DNA from: Gammaproteobacteria bacterium
GTDB taxonomy: Bacteria > Pseudomonadota > Gammaproteobacteria > Pseudomonadales > Azotimanducaceae
DNA length: 64,000 bases
Direction: 5' to 3'
NCBI GenBank assembly: GCA_009837185.1
Contig: VXUA01000085.1
Location: 26,051-90,050, forward strand
Below are positions 44,762 through 54,818 of the stretch, piece by piece (the stretch's first letter is position 1; each line of letters begins with the position of its first letter). Position numbers and translations under genes: made by a program. Under the pieces are notes generated by a model. The model saw only the letters and a list, made by a program, of their open reading frames with translations. It was not told where the DNA came from and ran no database searches.

Positions 44762-46603
44762 ATGAAGATTGTAAAAAACACGCTTATCCTCGCCCTTGCC
44801 GTTCTCGTTTGTTGCGCCGGTATGAGCGATGATGAAGTCAAGACTAAGAAAATGCACGCCACTACTCTAGGCTATGTCCCTAAATACGGCCCTGGCTTCG
44901 AACATTTCGATTACGTAAATCCAAGCGCACCAAAGGGTGGTACCATGAGATTTGCGGTAATTGGCGGATACGATACATTTAATCCATACACCGCGAAGGG
45001 AGACTTCGCGGCGGGGTTATCTGCAGGCGGAAATTTTTACGAAACACTGATGGTGACTGCCGAAGACGATGTTCAATCGCAATACGGCTTGATCGCAGAA
45101 TCGCTTGAAGTCGCGGAGGACTTGTCGTTTGCGATATTTCACTTACGTCCAGAAGCACGTTTCAGTGATGGGACCCTTGTTACTGCAGAAGATGTGAAAT
45201 TCAGCTTTCATACGCTCGTCGACCACGGACACCCGAGATACGCGCATTACTACAAGAATGTGGTTAATGCCATTGTGCTCGACCCGCACTCCATTAAGTT
45301 TGAATTTGATGGACCACCGAATCGCGAACTTCCCCAAATCGTGGGTCAGGTCGTAGTCTTTCCTAAGGCCTATTGGGAAGATCGGGACTTTGAAAAAACC
45401 ACACTAGATCCTCCAGTTTCAAGCGGTCCCTACAAGATCGCATCATTTGAAGCTGGCCGCTATGTTGTACTTGAACGAGACAAGGACTACTGGGGCGAAC
45501 AGCTACCCGTAAATGTCGGGACAAACAACTTTGACTTCCTTCGATACGACTACTATCTAGATGCTGAAGTAGCAGTTGAAGCATTTAAGTCCGGCGAGTA
45601 CGACATACGATTAGAGAATTCAAGCTTAAAGTGGGCAACAGCATACGATTTTCCAGCGCTTCATGAAGGAATAGTGAAGAAGGAGCTCTTACGACATGAA
45701 CGTCCAACGGGGATGCAAGCGTTTATCTTCAATATCCGGAAGACAAAATTCCAAGATCCAAGGGTGCGTAGAGCATTAGCGTATTGTTTCGACTTTGAAT
45801 GGTCGAACGAAAAGCTTTTCTACGGCCAGTATACGCGGACTACAAGCTACTTTGAAAACTCCGATATGGCTTCTCGAGGCTTGATTTCTGAAGAAGAATA
45901 CGATGTCTTGAGCCCATACAAAGACCAGCTACCGGAGGAGGTCTTTACCGAAGAATACACTTTGCCTACCACAGATGGGAGTGGCAATATAAGAGACAAT
46001 CTCCGTAAGGCAGTCATGTTGCTAGAAGAAGCCGGATGGACAGTGAAAGACAACAAACTCACGCACGAAGACACAGGCGAAGTAATGGAAATTGAATTTC
46101 TCTTGGGCTCCTCAGGCTTTGAAAGAATTATCACGCCTTTTATCGAAAATTTGAACCGAGTGGGAATCACGGCATCCATAAGAACCGTCGAGCAATCACA
46201 CTATGTACACCGAAGGAACAACGAAAGAGACTTTGACATGCTCGTTCATGTCTTCCCTCAATCCCTGTCTCCCGGTAATGAACAGCGAAGCGATTGGGGC
46301 TCTGAAGCCGCGGATCAAACCGCAACCGATAACCACATTGGAATTAAAAACCCAGTGGTTGATGAAATAATAGAAAAAATCGTGGCGGCGACGACGAGGG
46401 AAGAACTGATCGTTGTTTGTCGCGCACTTGATCGTGTTCTGCTCTGGAACCACTACGTCATCCCGGCGTGGCATATTAACTCATTTCGATTTCTTTGGTG
46501 GGATAAATTTGGGCTACCGGAAACTCGTCCCATCTACACCACCGGAGTTTCGACTTGGTGGTATGATGAAGTCAAGGCAGAGCGCAACGGGTTGGCGAAC
46601 TAA
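44762..46603 (+). CDS. yejA: Peptide ABC transporter substrate-binding protein YejA
   Basis: This is a 613-residue periplasmic protein. The signal peptide is MKIVKNTLILALAVLVCCAG, with two Cys that may form a lipobox. It is a family 5 solute-binding protein: HFDYVNPSAPKGGTMRFA and FNPYTAKGDFAAGL are typical of YejA, and FIFNIRKTKFQDPRVRRALA is the family signature. It delivers oligopeptides (in Escherichia coli, also microcin C) to YejBE. It is the first gene of yejABE, 61 bases ahead of yejB. Confidence 0.92.
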   Translation: MKIVKNTLILALAVLVCCAGMSDDEVKTKKMHATTLGYVPKYGPGFEHFDYVNPSAPKGGTMRFAVIGGYDTFNPYTAKGDFAAGLSAGGNFYETLMVTAEDDVQSQYGLIAESLEVAEDLSFAIFHLRPEARFSDGTLVTAEDVKFSFHTLVDHGHPRYAHYYKNVVNAIVLDPHSIKFEFDGPPNRELPQIVGQVVVFPKAYWEDRDFEKTTLDPPVSSGPYKIASFEAGRYVVLERDKDYWGEQLPVNVGTNNFDFLRYDYYLDAEVAVEAFKSGEYDIRLENSSLKWATAYDFPALHEGIVKKELLRHERPTGMQAFIFNIRKTKFQDPRVRRALAYCFDFEWSNEKLFYGQYTRTTSYFENSDMASRGLISEEEYDVLSPYKDQLPEEVFTEEYTLPTTDGSGNIRDNLRKAVMLLEEAGWTVKDNKLTHEDTGEVMEIEFLLGSSGFERIITPFIENLNRVGITASIRTVEQSHYVHRRNNERDFDMLVHVFPQSLSPGNEQRSDWGSEAADQTATDNHIGIKNPVVDEIIEKIVAATTREELIVVCRALDRVLLWNHYVIPAWHINSFRFLWWDKFGLPETRPIYTTGVSTWWYDEVKAERNGLAN

Positions 46604-46664
46604 TAACAAAGCTACTGTGAACGCGATTTGAACCTGTCGAATGAGGTTTGTTGAATAGAGAACG

Positions 46665-47771
46665 ATGTTCGCTTACGTCGTTCGTAGACTGCTACTCATC
46701 ATCCCAACATTATTTGGGATCATGGTGATCAATTTCATCGTGATTCAGTTTGCGCCTGGAGGTCCAATCGAACAGGCCATCTCGGAACTCACTGATCCTG
46801 AACTCTCCGTAACGGGGCGGATCACGGGTACTGGTGGCGGGGAAGTCCAATCCGAGACGGTAGGAGGAATGGGTTCCGGCGGTAGTTCAAGATACCGCGG
46901 CGCCGAAGGCTTAGACGACGAATTCATCGCAAGGCTCGAAAAGCAATTTGGCTTTGATAAACCGCTTTGGGAGCGGTTCTTTCTCATGATTGGGAACTAT
47001 CTTAGGTTCGATTTTGGAGAGAGCTACTTCCGCGATCAAACCGTGGTGGATCTCGTCCTCGAGAAGATGCCAGTCTCGATATCGCTGGGGCTGTGTACCA
47101 CAATAATCGTGTACCTATTCTCGATCCCAATGGGCGTTGGTAAAGCTGTATGGGATGGCTCACCTTTCGATGTCTGGACAAGTGCGGTTGTCATCATTGG
47201 GAATGCCATACCAGCTTTTATGTTCGCAGTGATGTTGATTGTGCTGTTCGCCGGTGGTAGTTACTTCGATTGGTTTCCGTTACAGGGGTTAATCTCCGAG
47301 AACCACCAGGAGTTGTCCTTTTTAGGGAAATTCTTGGATCGCGTTCATCATCTCATCCTCCCAGTCTTCGCCATGGTCATTGGAGGTTTTGCAGCACTAA
47401 CGTTTCTGACAAAAAATTCGTTCATTGACCAGATAAATCAACAATATGTGATGACTGCCCGCGCCAAGGGGCTGAAAGAAGGACGAGTTCTGTTCGGTCA
47501 CGTATTTCGAAATTCGATGTTGATTGTGATCGCTGGATTCCCCGGGGCTTTTGTTGGAATCCTGTTTACAGGATCGTTGTTAATTGAAATTATCTTCAAT
47601 TTAGACGGTCTCGGCAGGCTCGGTTTTGAAGCGGTTCTCAAACGCGACTACCCGGTGATGTTCGCAACGTTGTATTTCTTCACGCTGTTGGGTCTTGTGA
47701 TGAATTTGATAGGAGATCTAACCTATACCTTCGTAGATCCCCGAATCGATTTTGAGAGTCGCGCAACCTAG
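46665..47771 (+). CDS. yejB: Peptide ABC transporter permease YejB
   Basis: This is a 368-residue inner-membrane permease. It has an N-terminal helix (RRLLLIIPTLFGIMVINFIV), a GGPIEQ segment, a polar insertion (about 45-90) characteristic of YejB, and five further helices. The EAA-like coupling loop (YVMTARAKGLKEGRVLFGHV) contacts the ATPase. The stop overlaps the start of yejE by one base, so the two are co-translated. Confidence 0.93.
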   Translation: MFAYVVRRLLLIIPTLFGIMVINFIVIQFAPGGPIEQAISELTDPELSVTGRITGTGGGEVQSETVGGMGSGGSSRYRGAEGLDDEFIARLEKQFGFDKPLWERFFLMIGNYLRFDFGESYFRDQTVVDLVLEKMPVSISLGLCTTIIVYLFSIPMGVGKAVWDGSPFDVWTSAVVIIGNAIPAFMFAVMLIVLFAGGSYFDWFPLQGLISENHQELSFLGKFLDRVHHLILPVFAMVIGGFAALTFLTKNSFIDQINQQYVMTARAKGLKEGRVLFGHVFRNSMLIVIAGFPGAFVGILFTGSLLIEIIFNLDGLGRLGFEAVLKRDYPVMFATLYFFTLLGLVMNLIGDLTYTFVDPRIDFESRAT

Positions 47772-48847
47772 TGACTGAGGCATTAACAGCATCGCGTGGT
47801 AGTCGGGGGCTTTTCAAGTTGTCTCCACTGACAAAACGACGGCTCCAAAACTTCAAAAGGAATAAACGCGGCTATTGGTCCTTCTGGATTCTCTTCGCGC
47901 TGTTCTTCATTTCGCTCTTCGCTGAACTGATCGCTAACGATAAACCTTTGATCGTCAGCCATGACGGTGAGCTCTACTTCCCCATATTTCAAAAACCGAT
48001 TCCAGAGACTACCTATGGCGGCTTTTTTCAAACAGAAGCTGAGTACCGCGAACAAGAAGTAAAAGACATGATCAATGAAAAGGGTTGGATGTTGTGGCCG
48101 CCAATACGCTTTTCTTATAAGACAGTCAATTTCGGTAGACAGGAGTCTAATCCAGCCAAACCATCCGGCGAAAATCTACTCGGGACTGACGACACCGGGA
48201 GGGACGTACTTGCCAGGGTGATCTATGGATTCCGAATATCGCTTTGGTTTGGGATCATACTCACTGCGCTGTCCTCAATTGTTGGGGTTGCCGCGGGTGC
48301 AGTGCAAGGATTTTTCGGGGGGTGGCTCGATTTGTTGTTCCAACGCTTTATTGAGATCTGGTCTGGTATGCCGCGGTTGTTCTTGTTAATCATCCTCGCG
48401 AGCATATTCAATCCAAGCTTCTGGCTGCTGCTCGGTCTGCTACTACTGTTTGAGTGGATGTCTTTAGTTGGTGTCGTCCGCGCAGAGTTCCTACGTACGC
48501 GGAACTTTGAGTATGTTCGCGCTGCCAAAAGTTTAGGAGTCAACAATACAGTGATCATGTTTAAACACGTCCTACCGAATGCAATGACGGCTACACTGAC
48601 GTTTCTGCCGTTCGTGATGATTGGTTCGATCACGGCATTGACTTCGTTGGACTTCTTGGGATATGGACTACCACCAGGATCTCCGTCACTAGGAGAATTA
48701 CTTAACCAAGGAAAGAATAATCTGCAAGCACCTTGGTTGGGTCTGACTTCCTTTTTTGTTTTAGCGATCATGCTAAGCTTGTTGATATTTATAGGTGAAG
48801 CTGTGCGCGACGCGTTCGATCCTCGCAAGATGTTTCAAAACGCGTAA
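47771..48847 (+). CDS. yejE: Peptide ABC transporter permease YejE
   Basis: This is a 358-residue partner permease. GTG 47771 shares its first base with the yejB stop TAG. KRRLQNFKRNKRGYWSFW is the usual N-terminal motif, followed by a periplasmic insert (about 60-130), LGTDDTGRDVLARVIYGFR and a C-terminal EAA-like loop (YVRAAKSLGVNNTVIMFKHV). The ATPase gene yejF, normally next, is missing: a secreted metallopeptidase gene begins 83 bases later. Confidence 0.93.
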   Translation: MTEALTASRGSRGLFKLSPLTKRRLQNFKRNKRGYWSFWILFALFFISLFAELIANDKPLIVSHDGELYFPIFQKPIPETTYGGFFQTEAEYREQEVKDMINEKGWMLWPPIRFSYKTVNFGRQESNPAKPSGENLLGTDDTGRDVLARVIYGFRISLWFGIILTALSSIVGVAAGAVQGFFGGWLDLLFQRFIEIWSGMPRLFLLIILASIFNPSFWLLLGLLLLFEWMSLVGVVRAEFLRTRNFEYVRAAKSLGVNNTVIMFKHVLPNAMTATLTFLPFVMIGSITALTSLDFLGYGLPPGSPSLGELLNQGKNNLQAPWLGLTSFFVLAIMLSLLIFIGEAVRDAFDPRKMFQNA

Positions 48848-48930
48848 ACGCTGGCCCGTCGACTATTTCACAATGTCGCTGTTTTTTTGCTGTACCAGCT
48901 TCGTACTCACCCGCGGTTCGTGGAGGCGCA

Positions 48931-51900
48931 ATGAATACGCGACACACTGTGCTAAATATGCGAAGTACTATTTCTAGCTTCTGCGCGTTGGTACTCGCTT
49001 TCACTTTCGCTTTCGCTAGTCCCAGCATTTTCGCGAACGCGAATCGCATCTATATCGAGTGTCCTTGTACGTTCGAGCGCACTGAAGATGGTCGTTTAAA
49101 AATAGAAATGGCCTTCCGTAGCTTTCGAGAGCAAGACACACCACGGGTTCGGGTAGATGCATTTTTCTACTTGAACAAGAACGACATTTATGGGTACCAT
49201 GCCGGTACAGTCCTAATCGGCGAGACGATTCCGGCTAACGGTACCGCCAAGAAACAAACCTATTACGGTACGTTTTCGTCCTCTGTCGACATTTCTCCGA
49301 CGTTTCAGAAGTCAGGGTACCTACGGTTCGTTCTATATCGCAATTGGAATCGGTCGGGTGGTTATCAAGATCGAGTCGTAGCTGGGGAAGCTACTCCTTT
49401 ATCGGCACCGTTCTCAGTCGACGCGATTGATTATCTCACCGATTCTGATGAAGACGGAGTGAGTGACTTAAACGAACTCGAACAAGGATCTGATCCACTG
49501 GATCCAAATAGCAAACCAGAGAACGCTGAAATCGATGTGCTAGCTCTTTACAGTCCGGGTTTTGCGGCGGCTCATCAAGGCGATCCTTACACAAGAATCC
49601 GACACTTCATGGCGGTTACCAATTCGATCCTAAAGAACAGCGACATCACCGCGCGGTTCCGATTGGTCGGAATGCAACCCGTTGAGATTAATGACTATTA
49701 CAACTTCGCGTCAATCAATATTTTTGATTATGACAAGGAGGGCGACCGACATGGCGCGGATATGGCTGTTGTGTATATGGGAGCACTTGACGCCCCAAAG
49801 TACATCTGTGGCTACACGTACCTCAACGGAATTGGGATGAAGGGATATATGCCAATCCAACATGACCGCCTCTACACTGCCTACGTCATTACCGGATGTC
49901 AAAACTATGTCACTGCACACGAACTTGGGCACATACTTGGTTTGGGTCATTCTGAATTTCAGAATGAAGTAGGATCGTGGCGGTTCGCTCGCGGTCACTC
50001 AGTGGCGCAACAGTTTTATACCGTGATGTCATACGGAACACGCGGTGGTTTCAAGAGTAGTGTGTTCTCGAATCCTGACGTAGACTCGTGTATTTGGCAC
50101 GACTGTGGAGTCGAAATCGAAGACGAATTTGCCGCACACGCCACGCTCGCGATTAACACTGTGCAATGGCAGTTCGAAGCGATTCGCGAATCCAAATTAG
50201 ACTCCGATGGTGATGGATTTGTGGACGACGTGGACGCTTTACCAAACGATCCCAATGATTGGATTGACACTGACGGTGACGGCTTAGGTGACTTTGCTGA
50301 CACCGACGATGACGACGATGGTATCCCCGACGCCTACGACGCCTATCCTTTAGATCCGACGGAAATTCTGGACTCTGATTTGGATGGAGTTGGCAACAAT
50401 GCAGATGCCTTCCCGTTTGATCCGACCGAGACTGCAGATACGGATGGAGATGGGGTCGGAGACAACGCAGATCGATTTCCGCTAGATCCCAACGAAACCG
50501 CCGACACCGACGGCGATGGCGTGGGGGACAATTCCGACGTCTTTCCAGACGATCCTGATGAAGCCTACGACACTGACGATGATGGCATTGGAAACAACGC
50601 GGACACTGACGACGACGGTGACGGTACCCTAGATGAGCATGACCCGTTTCCACTCAATCCAAGTAAGAATGACTTGCGTTCATATCAACTTGCTGGCGAA
50701 GTCCGCCACGACCGCTTTGGACATGCTATAACTGCGTTCGGCGATATCAATTACGACAATCACCAGGAATTTGCCATTGGTACTCCTGAGTACGACTACA
50801 ACGAACAAAAGAATTCGGGGGCAGTCTACATTTTTTCCAGTAAGGACTTCAAGACTCTCGATTCAGCTGATGGCTCGGTGGACCAATCGATCAGTGCGAA
50901 ACACTGGATGCAAGGTACGAGTTCGTGGAAGTTCGTGATCGACAGCGAGGATTCAAAACTCGGTTCGACCGTAGCCGTAGCCGACGTGGACGGTGATGGT
51001 AATAAGGAACTCGTGATTGCAGCCACTAGTGCTTTGAACGACGACGGTCTATCTTTCGGAGCGGTTTATATCCTGCACACAGAGGACTTCCAAGTGCTTG
51101 ACCAAGCAGATAGTAAAGAAGACCGATTGATCGATGTTGAACAGTACGGCGCGGGTGCTAAGTCGATCAAACTGTCGAATACCACGGCAGAAAGCAATTT
51201 AGGTGTGAGTCTCTCGGTCGCGGATCTTGACGGTAATGGGAAAGACGATCTTCTAATAGGCGCGGATCGGTATGCGGATGATGGAGGCGTCGCTTACGTA
51301 ATTCTTGACTCGATGTTGCGAACCGACGATGAACAGTCTTCAACTCGTAACGCAAAAATCAATGTCGATACATCAATCTCTCCAACTGGACTTTGGCGTA
51401 TTGATGGTGACCCAGGTGATCGTCTCGGTAGCAGCTTATCAATTAACGGTGATTTCGATGGCGACGGAACTAATGAAATCACTATCGGCGCCCGTCATTA
51501 TGGGAATAGCGATCTTGGCGCAGTGTTTATCACTCCATTCAAGAAACTGCAGGAAATTGATCGTGCTGACGGCGTTGAGGACGGTGTTCTCGATTACCTC
51601 AATTTTTCGATCGTGCGCGATACCTACACCATAGAAGCAGACCACCCAGCAATTGAATCAGGAATCGACGTACAAGCAAACGGTGACATGGATGGCGACG
51701 GGAAAGATGAACTACTCGTAGAAGTGGAAAGTCTGGGTGTGTTGTACGTAATCTCGGGACAGGATTTAGCCGGCGCTGACCTCGCCGATTCGTTAATTGA
51801 TCATCGTGTTTTGCTCGATCTAGCAAGAGAACAACCGAGTTCATACATGATTCGTGGGTTACGGCATTCTTCTGAATATTCCGCAAACTTTACCGCTGAC

Positions 51901-52671
51901 GTTGACTTTGACAACGACGGTAGACACGAACTGATCGTGGGTGCAGATGACTACGAAAAGACCGGTGGTGTGCTGCACACGTCTTACGATCAAATGGTCG
52001 AATCATCGGAACGATTGGGCTATGGACCAAACCGCGCATATGTTCGTGCCGAACTGGGTTTATTTAGATTCAATAGCTTTAACATCATACTTGGGCACGA
52101 AGCCTTGGACGGGTTGGGTCAAACTGTTGCACAGGTAGGCGACCTTAACCAAGATGGAACTAACGATTACGCGATCGGTGCCCCAGCAATCGGACACGAA
52201 GGACAAAGCCCTGGTGTCGTCTATTTGGTACTTTCAGTAGAACAAACCCCGCTGGATTTAATCGATGGGAGACGAGACCGAATTGCTCGCATCAACAACT
52301 TAGCAGGCGATCAAGACGGCGACGGAATCAAGGATACCATAGACGATGACGACGATCAGGATGGTCGAATAGATTCGAGAGACCGATTCCCGCTTATTGC
52401 AACGGAATGGAGAGACCGGGATGGTGACCGATACGGGGACAATCTTGACGCGTTTCCGCACGACGCTACCGAGTGGTTTGATACTGACTTTGATGGGAAT
52501 GGCGACAACTCCGATCCAGACGCTGACGGGGATGGAATCGAAAATGAGGATGATGAATATCCGCTGGATACCGACAATGACGGGATCGACAATCGCTTTG
52601 ATGACGACGACGATAACGACGGCGTTCCTGACGACGAAGACAGTGAACCGCTCAATCCAAATGTATCCTAA
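48931..52671 (+). CDS. Secreted zinc metallopeptidase with thrombospondin type 3 and FG-GAP repeats (second copy)
   Basis: This is a 1246-residue paralogue of the protein at 5465-10870. ATG 48931 follows GGAGG. The signal peptide runs to about residue 33 (FTFAFASPSIFA). The N-terminal domain again carries an IECPCTFE motif. HELGHILGLGH (330-340) and VMSYG (about 366) form the metzincin site. Thrombospondin type 3 repeats (about 424-580), such as DTDGDGVGDNADRFPLDP, are followed by FG-GAP repeats (about 600-1120, with VADVDGDGNKELVI) and a final thrombospondin array (1128-1246), where the other protein instead has a second array inside. Neighbouring repeats are very similar at DNA level, so recombination between them could change repeat number. 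Confidence 0.88.
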   Translation: MNTRHTVLNMRSTISSFCALVLAFTFAFASPSIFANANRIYIECPCTFERTEDGRLKIEMAFRSFREQDTPRVRVDAFFYLNKNDIYGYHAGTVLIGETIPANGTAKKQTYYGTFSSSVDISPTFQKSGYLRFVLYRNWNRSGGYQDRVVAGEATPLSAPFSVDAIDYLTDSDEDGVSDLNELEQGSDPLDPNSKPENAEIDVLALYSPGFAAAHQGDPYTRIRHFMAVTNSILKNSDITARFRLVGMQPVEINDYYNFASINIFDYDKEGDRHGADMAVVYMGALDAPKYICGYTYLNGIGMKGYMPIQHDRLYTAYVITGCQNYVTAHELGHILGLGHSEFQNEVGSWRFARGHSVAQQFYTVMSYGTRGGFKSSVFSNPDVDSCIWHDCGVEIEDEFAAHATLAINTVQWQFEAIRESKLDSDGDGFVDDVDALPNDPNDWIDTDGDGLGDFADTDDDDDGIPDAYDAYPLDPTEILDSDLDGVGNNADAFPFDPTETADTDGDGVGDNADRFPLDPNETADTDGDGVGDNSDVFPDDPDEAYDTDDDGIGNNADTDDDGDGTLDEHDPFPLNPSKNDLRSYQLAGEVRHDRFGHAITAFGDINYDNHQEFAIGTPEYDYNEQKNSGAVYIFSSKDFKTLDSADGSVDQSISAKHWMQGTSSWKFVIDSEDSKLGSTVAVADVDGDGNKELVIAATSALNDDGLSFGAVYILHTEDFQVLDQADSKEDRLIDVEQYGAGAKSIKLSNTTAESNLGVSLSVADLDGNGKDDLLIGADRYADDGGVAYVILDSMLRTDDEQSSTRNAKINVDTSISPTGLWRIDGDPGDRLGSSLSINGDFDGDGTNEITIGARHYGNSDLGAVFITPFKKLQEIDRADGVEDGVLDYLNFSIVRDTYTIEADHPAIESGIDVQANGDMDGDGKDELLVEVESLGVLYVISGQDLAGADLADSLIDHRVLLDLAREQPSSYMIRGLRHSSEYSANFTADVDFDNDGRHELIVGADDYEKTGGVLHTSYDQMVESSERLGYGPNRAYVRAELGLFRFNSFNIILGHEALDGLGQTVAQVGDLNQDGTNDYAIGAPAIGHEGQSPGVVYLVLSVEQTPLDLIDGRRDRIARINNLAGDQDGDGIKDTIDDDDDQDGRIDSRDRFPLIATEWRDRDGDRYGDNLDAFPHDATEWFDTDFDGNGDNSDPDADGDGIENEDDEYPLDTDNDGIDNRFDDDDDNDGVPDDEDSEPLNPNVS

Positions 52672-52811
52672 TGAATGAGAGTAGTCGGCACCATCGAGCG
52701 TGATTAACCCCTAGTTCGACTACAACCTCACCTTCGATTCAAACGGATTTACGGACTTATAATTTGTTGCCCTCGAATTAGAACCGGTATTGCACGGCAC
52801 TGACGTATTAG

Positions 52812-54071
52812 ATGGAAAAAATTGAACAGTTTGGAAAACTCTTGCTTGAGTTACCTCCATGGCTGTTGCTAGGTCTATTGCTAGCTGGTGTCATTCACGT
52901 TTTTATATCTCGCCACGCAGTCCTGCGTTGGTTAAGAAAGGACAACTTAGCTTCGGTTTCATCCAGCGCAGCACTTGGAATTCCGTTGCCTCTCTGCAGC
53001 TGTTCAGTGGTGCCTGTAGTAGCAGAGATGCGCCATAAAGGCGCGTCTCGTCCTGCATGCATGTCTTTTCTCATTACCACTCCCGAGACTGGAGTCGACT
53101 CCATTCTCATCACTAACGCTTTGTTTGGTTGGGTCGCGGCAATCGTGCGACCTCTGGTGTCGTTCGTTACCGCGGTGGTCGCTGGACTTTCCGCCATCGG
53201 CTTGTTGAAAAAAACGCCAAATGAACAACCGGTAGCTGACACCACATCCGCTTGCAGTAAAGAGGACGATTGTTGTGAGGAAGAATCGCACGATTATCTC
53301 GTACCAAAGGAACAAGATTGCCATATTTCTTTAAGGCAACTCAAGAGTGCGACCGTAAATACCTTCGCACGATTTAAAGCGAGATTGGTGGGTTGGTTGG
53401 GACCAAAGACTGTAATGACCGAGCCAAGCAGTATGCCGCATGAGCCTCGTGAGAAAGTACTCACGCTTGGGCGAATTGCCAAGCATGTGTTCCGTTACGG
53501 TTTTGTCGATATTGCTGATGACATATTGACGGCAATGTTGATTGGGATCTTCCTAGGTGCGCTCATTACCTTTGCTGTGCCTGAAGGGATTATGGACTCC
53601 GGTTATGCTGTTTGGCTACAGTATCCCGCGATGCTCCTAATGGGGGTGCCTTTATATATATGCGCGAGCGCGAGCACGCCCATCGCGGCTGCTTGGGTCC
53701 TAAAGGGTGTGAGCCCCGGTGCGGCTCTGATCTTTCTCATGACTGGTCCTGCCACCAACACGACAACGATCGCGATGATCCTCAAACAATTTGGTGCGCG
53801 TTTTGCTGCTATTTACGTCTCCTCTGTTGTTGTAGTCACCACCCTGTTCGGAATAGCTTTAGACGTGCTCATTTTCATGACTGGCTTTGAGATTTTTGCG
53901 GTTGCTGGTCATGAACACGAAGACATAAATATTGTTACTTGGGCTTGCGTAGCTCTTTTCGTTTTGTTGTTGATTTGGAGGTCTCTGGACGGAGCGCTCG
54001 TTCGTGGTTGGAACGAAATGTTCTCGAATTTCCGACCAGCATTCAGTGGCATGCGACGGGCGCGCCAGTAA
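52812..54071 (+). CDS. SO_0444-family Cu/Zn efflux permease (ArsP/DUF318 type)
   Basis: This is a 419-residue inner-membrane protein with about eight helices. The signature GIPLPLCSCSVVPVV (about residues 56-70) and SFLITTPETGVDS define the permease family. A His/Cys-rich cytoplasmic loop (about 140-180, CSKEDDCCEEESHDY) could bind metal. The second half repeats the fold (GVPLYICASASTPIAAAW and MTGPATNTTTI). It is thought to export Cu or Zn. The gene lies 66 bases before rnc, in the place where lepB is often found in other gammaproteobacteria. Confidence 0.87.
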   Translation: MEKIEQFGKLLLELPPWLLLGLLLAGVIHVFISRHAVLRWLRKDNLASVSSSAALGIPLPLCSCSVVPVVAEMRHKGASRPACMSFLITTPETGVDSILITNALFGWVAAIVRPLVSFVTAVVAGLSAIGLLKKTPNEQPVADTTSACSKEDDCCEEESHDYLVPKEQDCHISLRQLKSATVNTFARFKARLVGWLGPKTVMTEPSSMPHEPREKVLTLGRIAKHVFRYGFVDIADDILTAMLIGIFLGALITFAVPEGIMDSGYAVWLQYPAMLLMGVPLYICASASTPIAAAWVLKGVSPGAALIFLMTGPATNTTTIAMILKQFGARFAAIYVSSVVVVTTLFGIALDVLIFMTGFEIFAVAGHEHEDINIVTWACVALFVLLLIWRSLDGALVRGWNEMFSNFRPAFSGMRRARQ

Positions 54072-54137
54072 TTCGCAAGTCGTGCGAGCACAAACTCGCG
54101 TGTTCATTCATACGAACCTAACCGACAGACTCTGCTA

Positions 54138-54818
54138 ATGGCTCCCAATCCGCATGATGTCAACGCTCTCGATGCACTACAAGATCGATTGGGACATACG
54201 TTTTCGAACACAGAATATCTCAAATTAGCATTGACTCACTCGAGTTATTCCGCTACAAACAATGCAAGGTTGGAGTTTCTTGGCGACTCGGTGTTACGTC
54301 TGATATTGTCTGATGAACTATACCATACTCTCCCATCTGCCGATCCTGGCACACTTACTCTACAACGTATCGAATGCGAGAATAATGCGTATCTAGCGGA
54401 GATTGCGCGAACTCTTGGTCTAGACGAATGCATGCTGTTGGGCAAAGGCGCAAGACGAGATGGGGGCGGGCATTCAAGTTCCAGCCTCGCTGGAGCAATG
54501 GAAGCACTGTTAGCCGCAGTCTATCTCGATAGTTCCTTAGCGACGGTACGCGAGGTAGTGTTTGCCCACATCGTACCGCATCTCCCAATCCATAAGCATC
54601 CAAAAACCCTGTTGCAAGAGCGTTTGATGCAACAACTGGGTGAGCTCCCAAGCTACGAAGTCATGAGTTCCGATACCAATTCGCACGAAGCCGAACCGCA
54701 AGTCAATGTGCAATGCGTGGTCAATGCTCTGGAACTAACAACCGAGGGCAGCGGCTCGACGCGAAAAGAAGCCGAGACTGCAGCGGCAATCGAAATGCTC
54801 AGGTTGGTACCCGTATGA
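54138..54818 (+). CDS. rnc: Ribonuclease III, with two altered active-site positions
   Basis: This is a 226-residue, full-length protein: a catalytic domain (1-150) and a dsRNA-binding domain (156-224, PKTLLQERLMQQLG and GSGSTRKEAETAAA). It processes rRNA and other double-stranded RNA. The signature reads ARLEFLGDSVL, with Glu46 and Asp50 (E41 and D45 in Escherichia coli) present but Ala43 in place of E38. The second metal site reads LAGAMEAL: Glu122 (E117) is kept, but Gly119 replaces the conserved D114. Activity may be weak or altered. The stop overlaps era by four bases (ATGA). No strong ribosome site is seen before ATG 54138. Confidence 0.93.
   Translation: MAPNPHDVNALDALQDRLGHTFSNTEYLKLALTHSSYSATNNARLEFLGDSVLRLILSDELYHTLPSADPGTLTLQRIECENNAYLAEIARTLGLDECMLLGKGARRDGGGHSSSSLAGAMEALLAAVYLDSSLATVREVVFAHIVPHLPIHKHPKTLLQERLMQQLGELPSYEVMSSDTNSHEAEPQVNVQCVVNALELTTEGSGSTRKEAETAAAIEMLRLVPV

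Noticed and set aside
50153..50653. Long antisense Arg/His-rich and Ser/Pro-rich frames across the thrombospondin repeats
   Set aside because: They come from the repetitive GAT/GAC-rich codons on the coding strand and have no ribosome site or motif.
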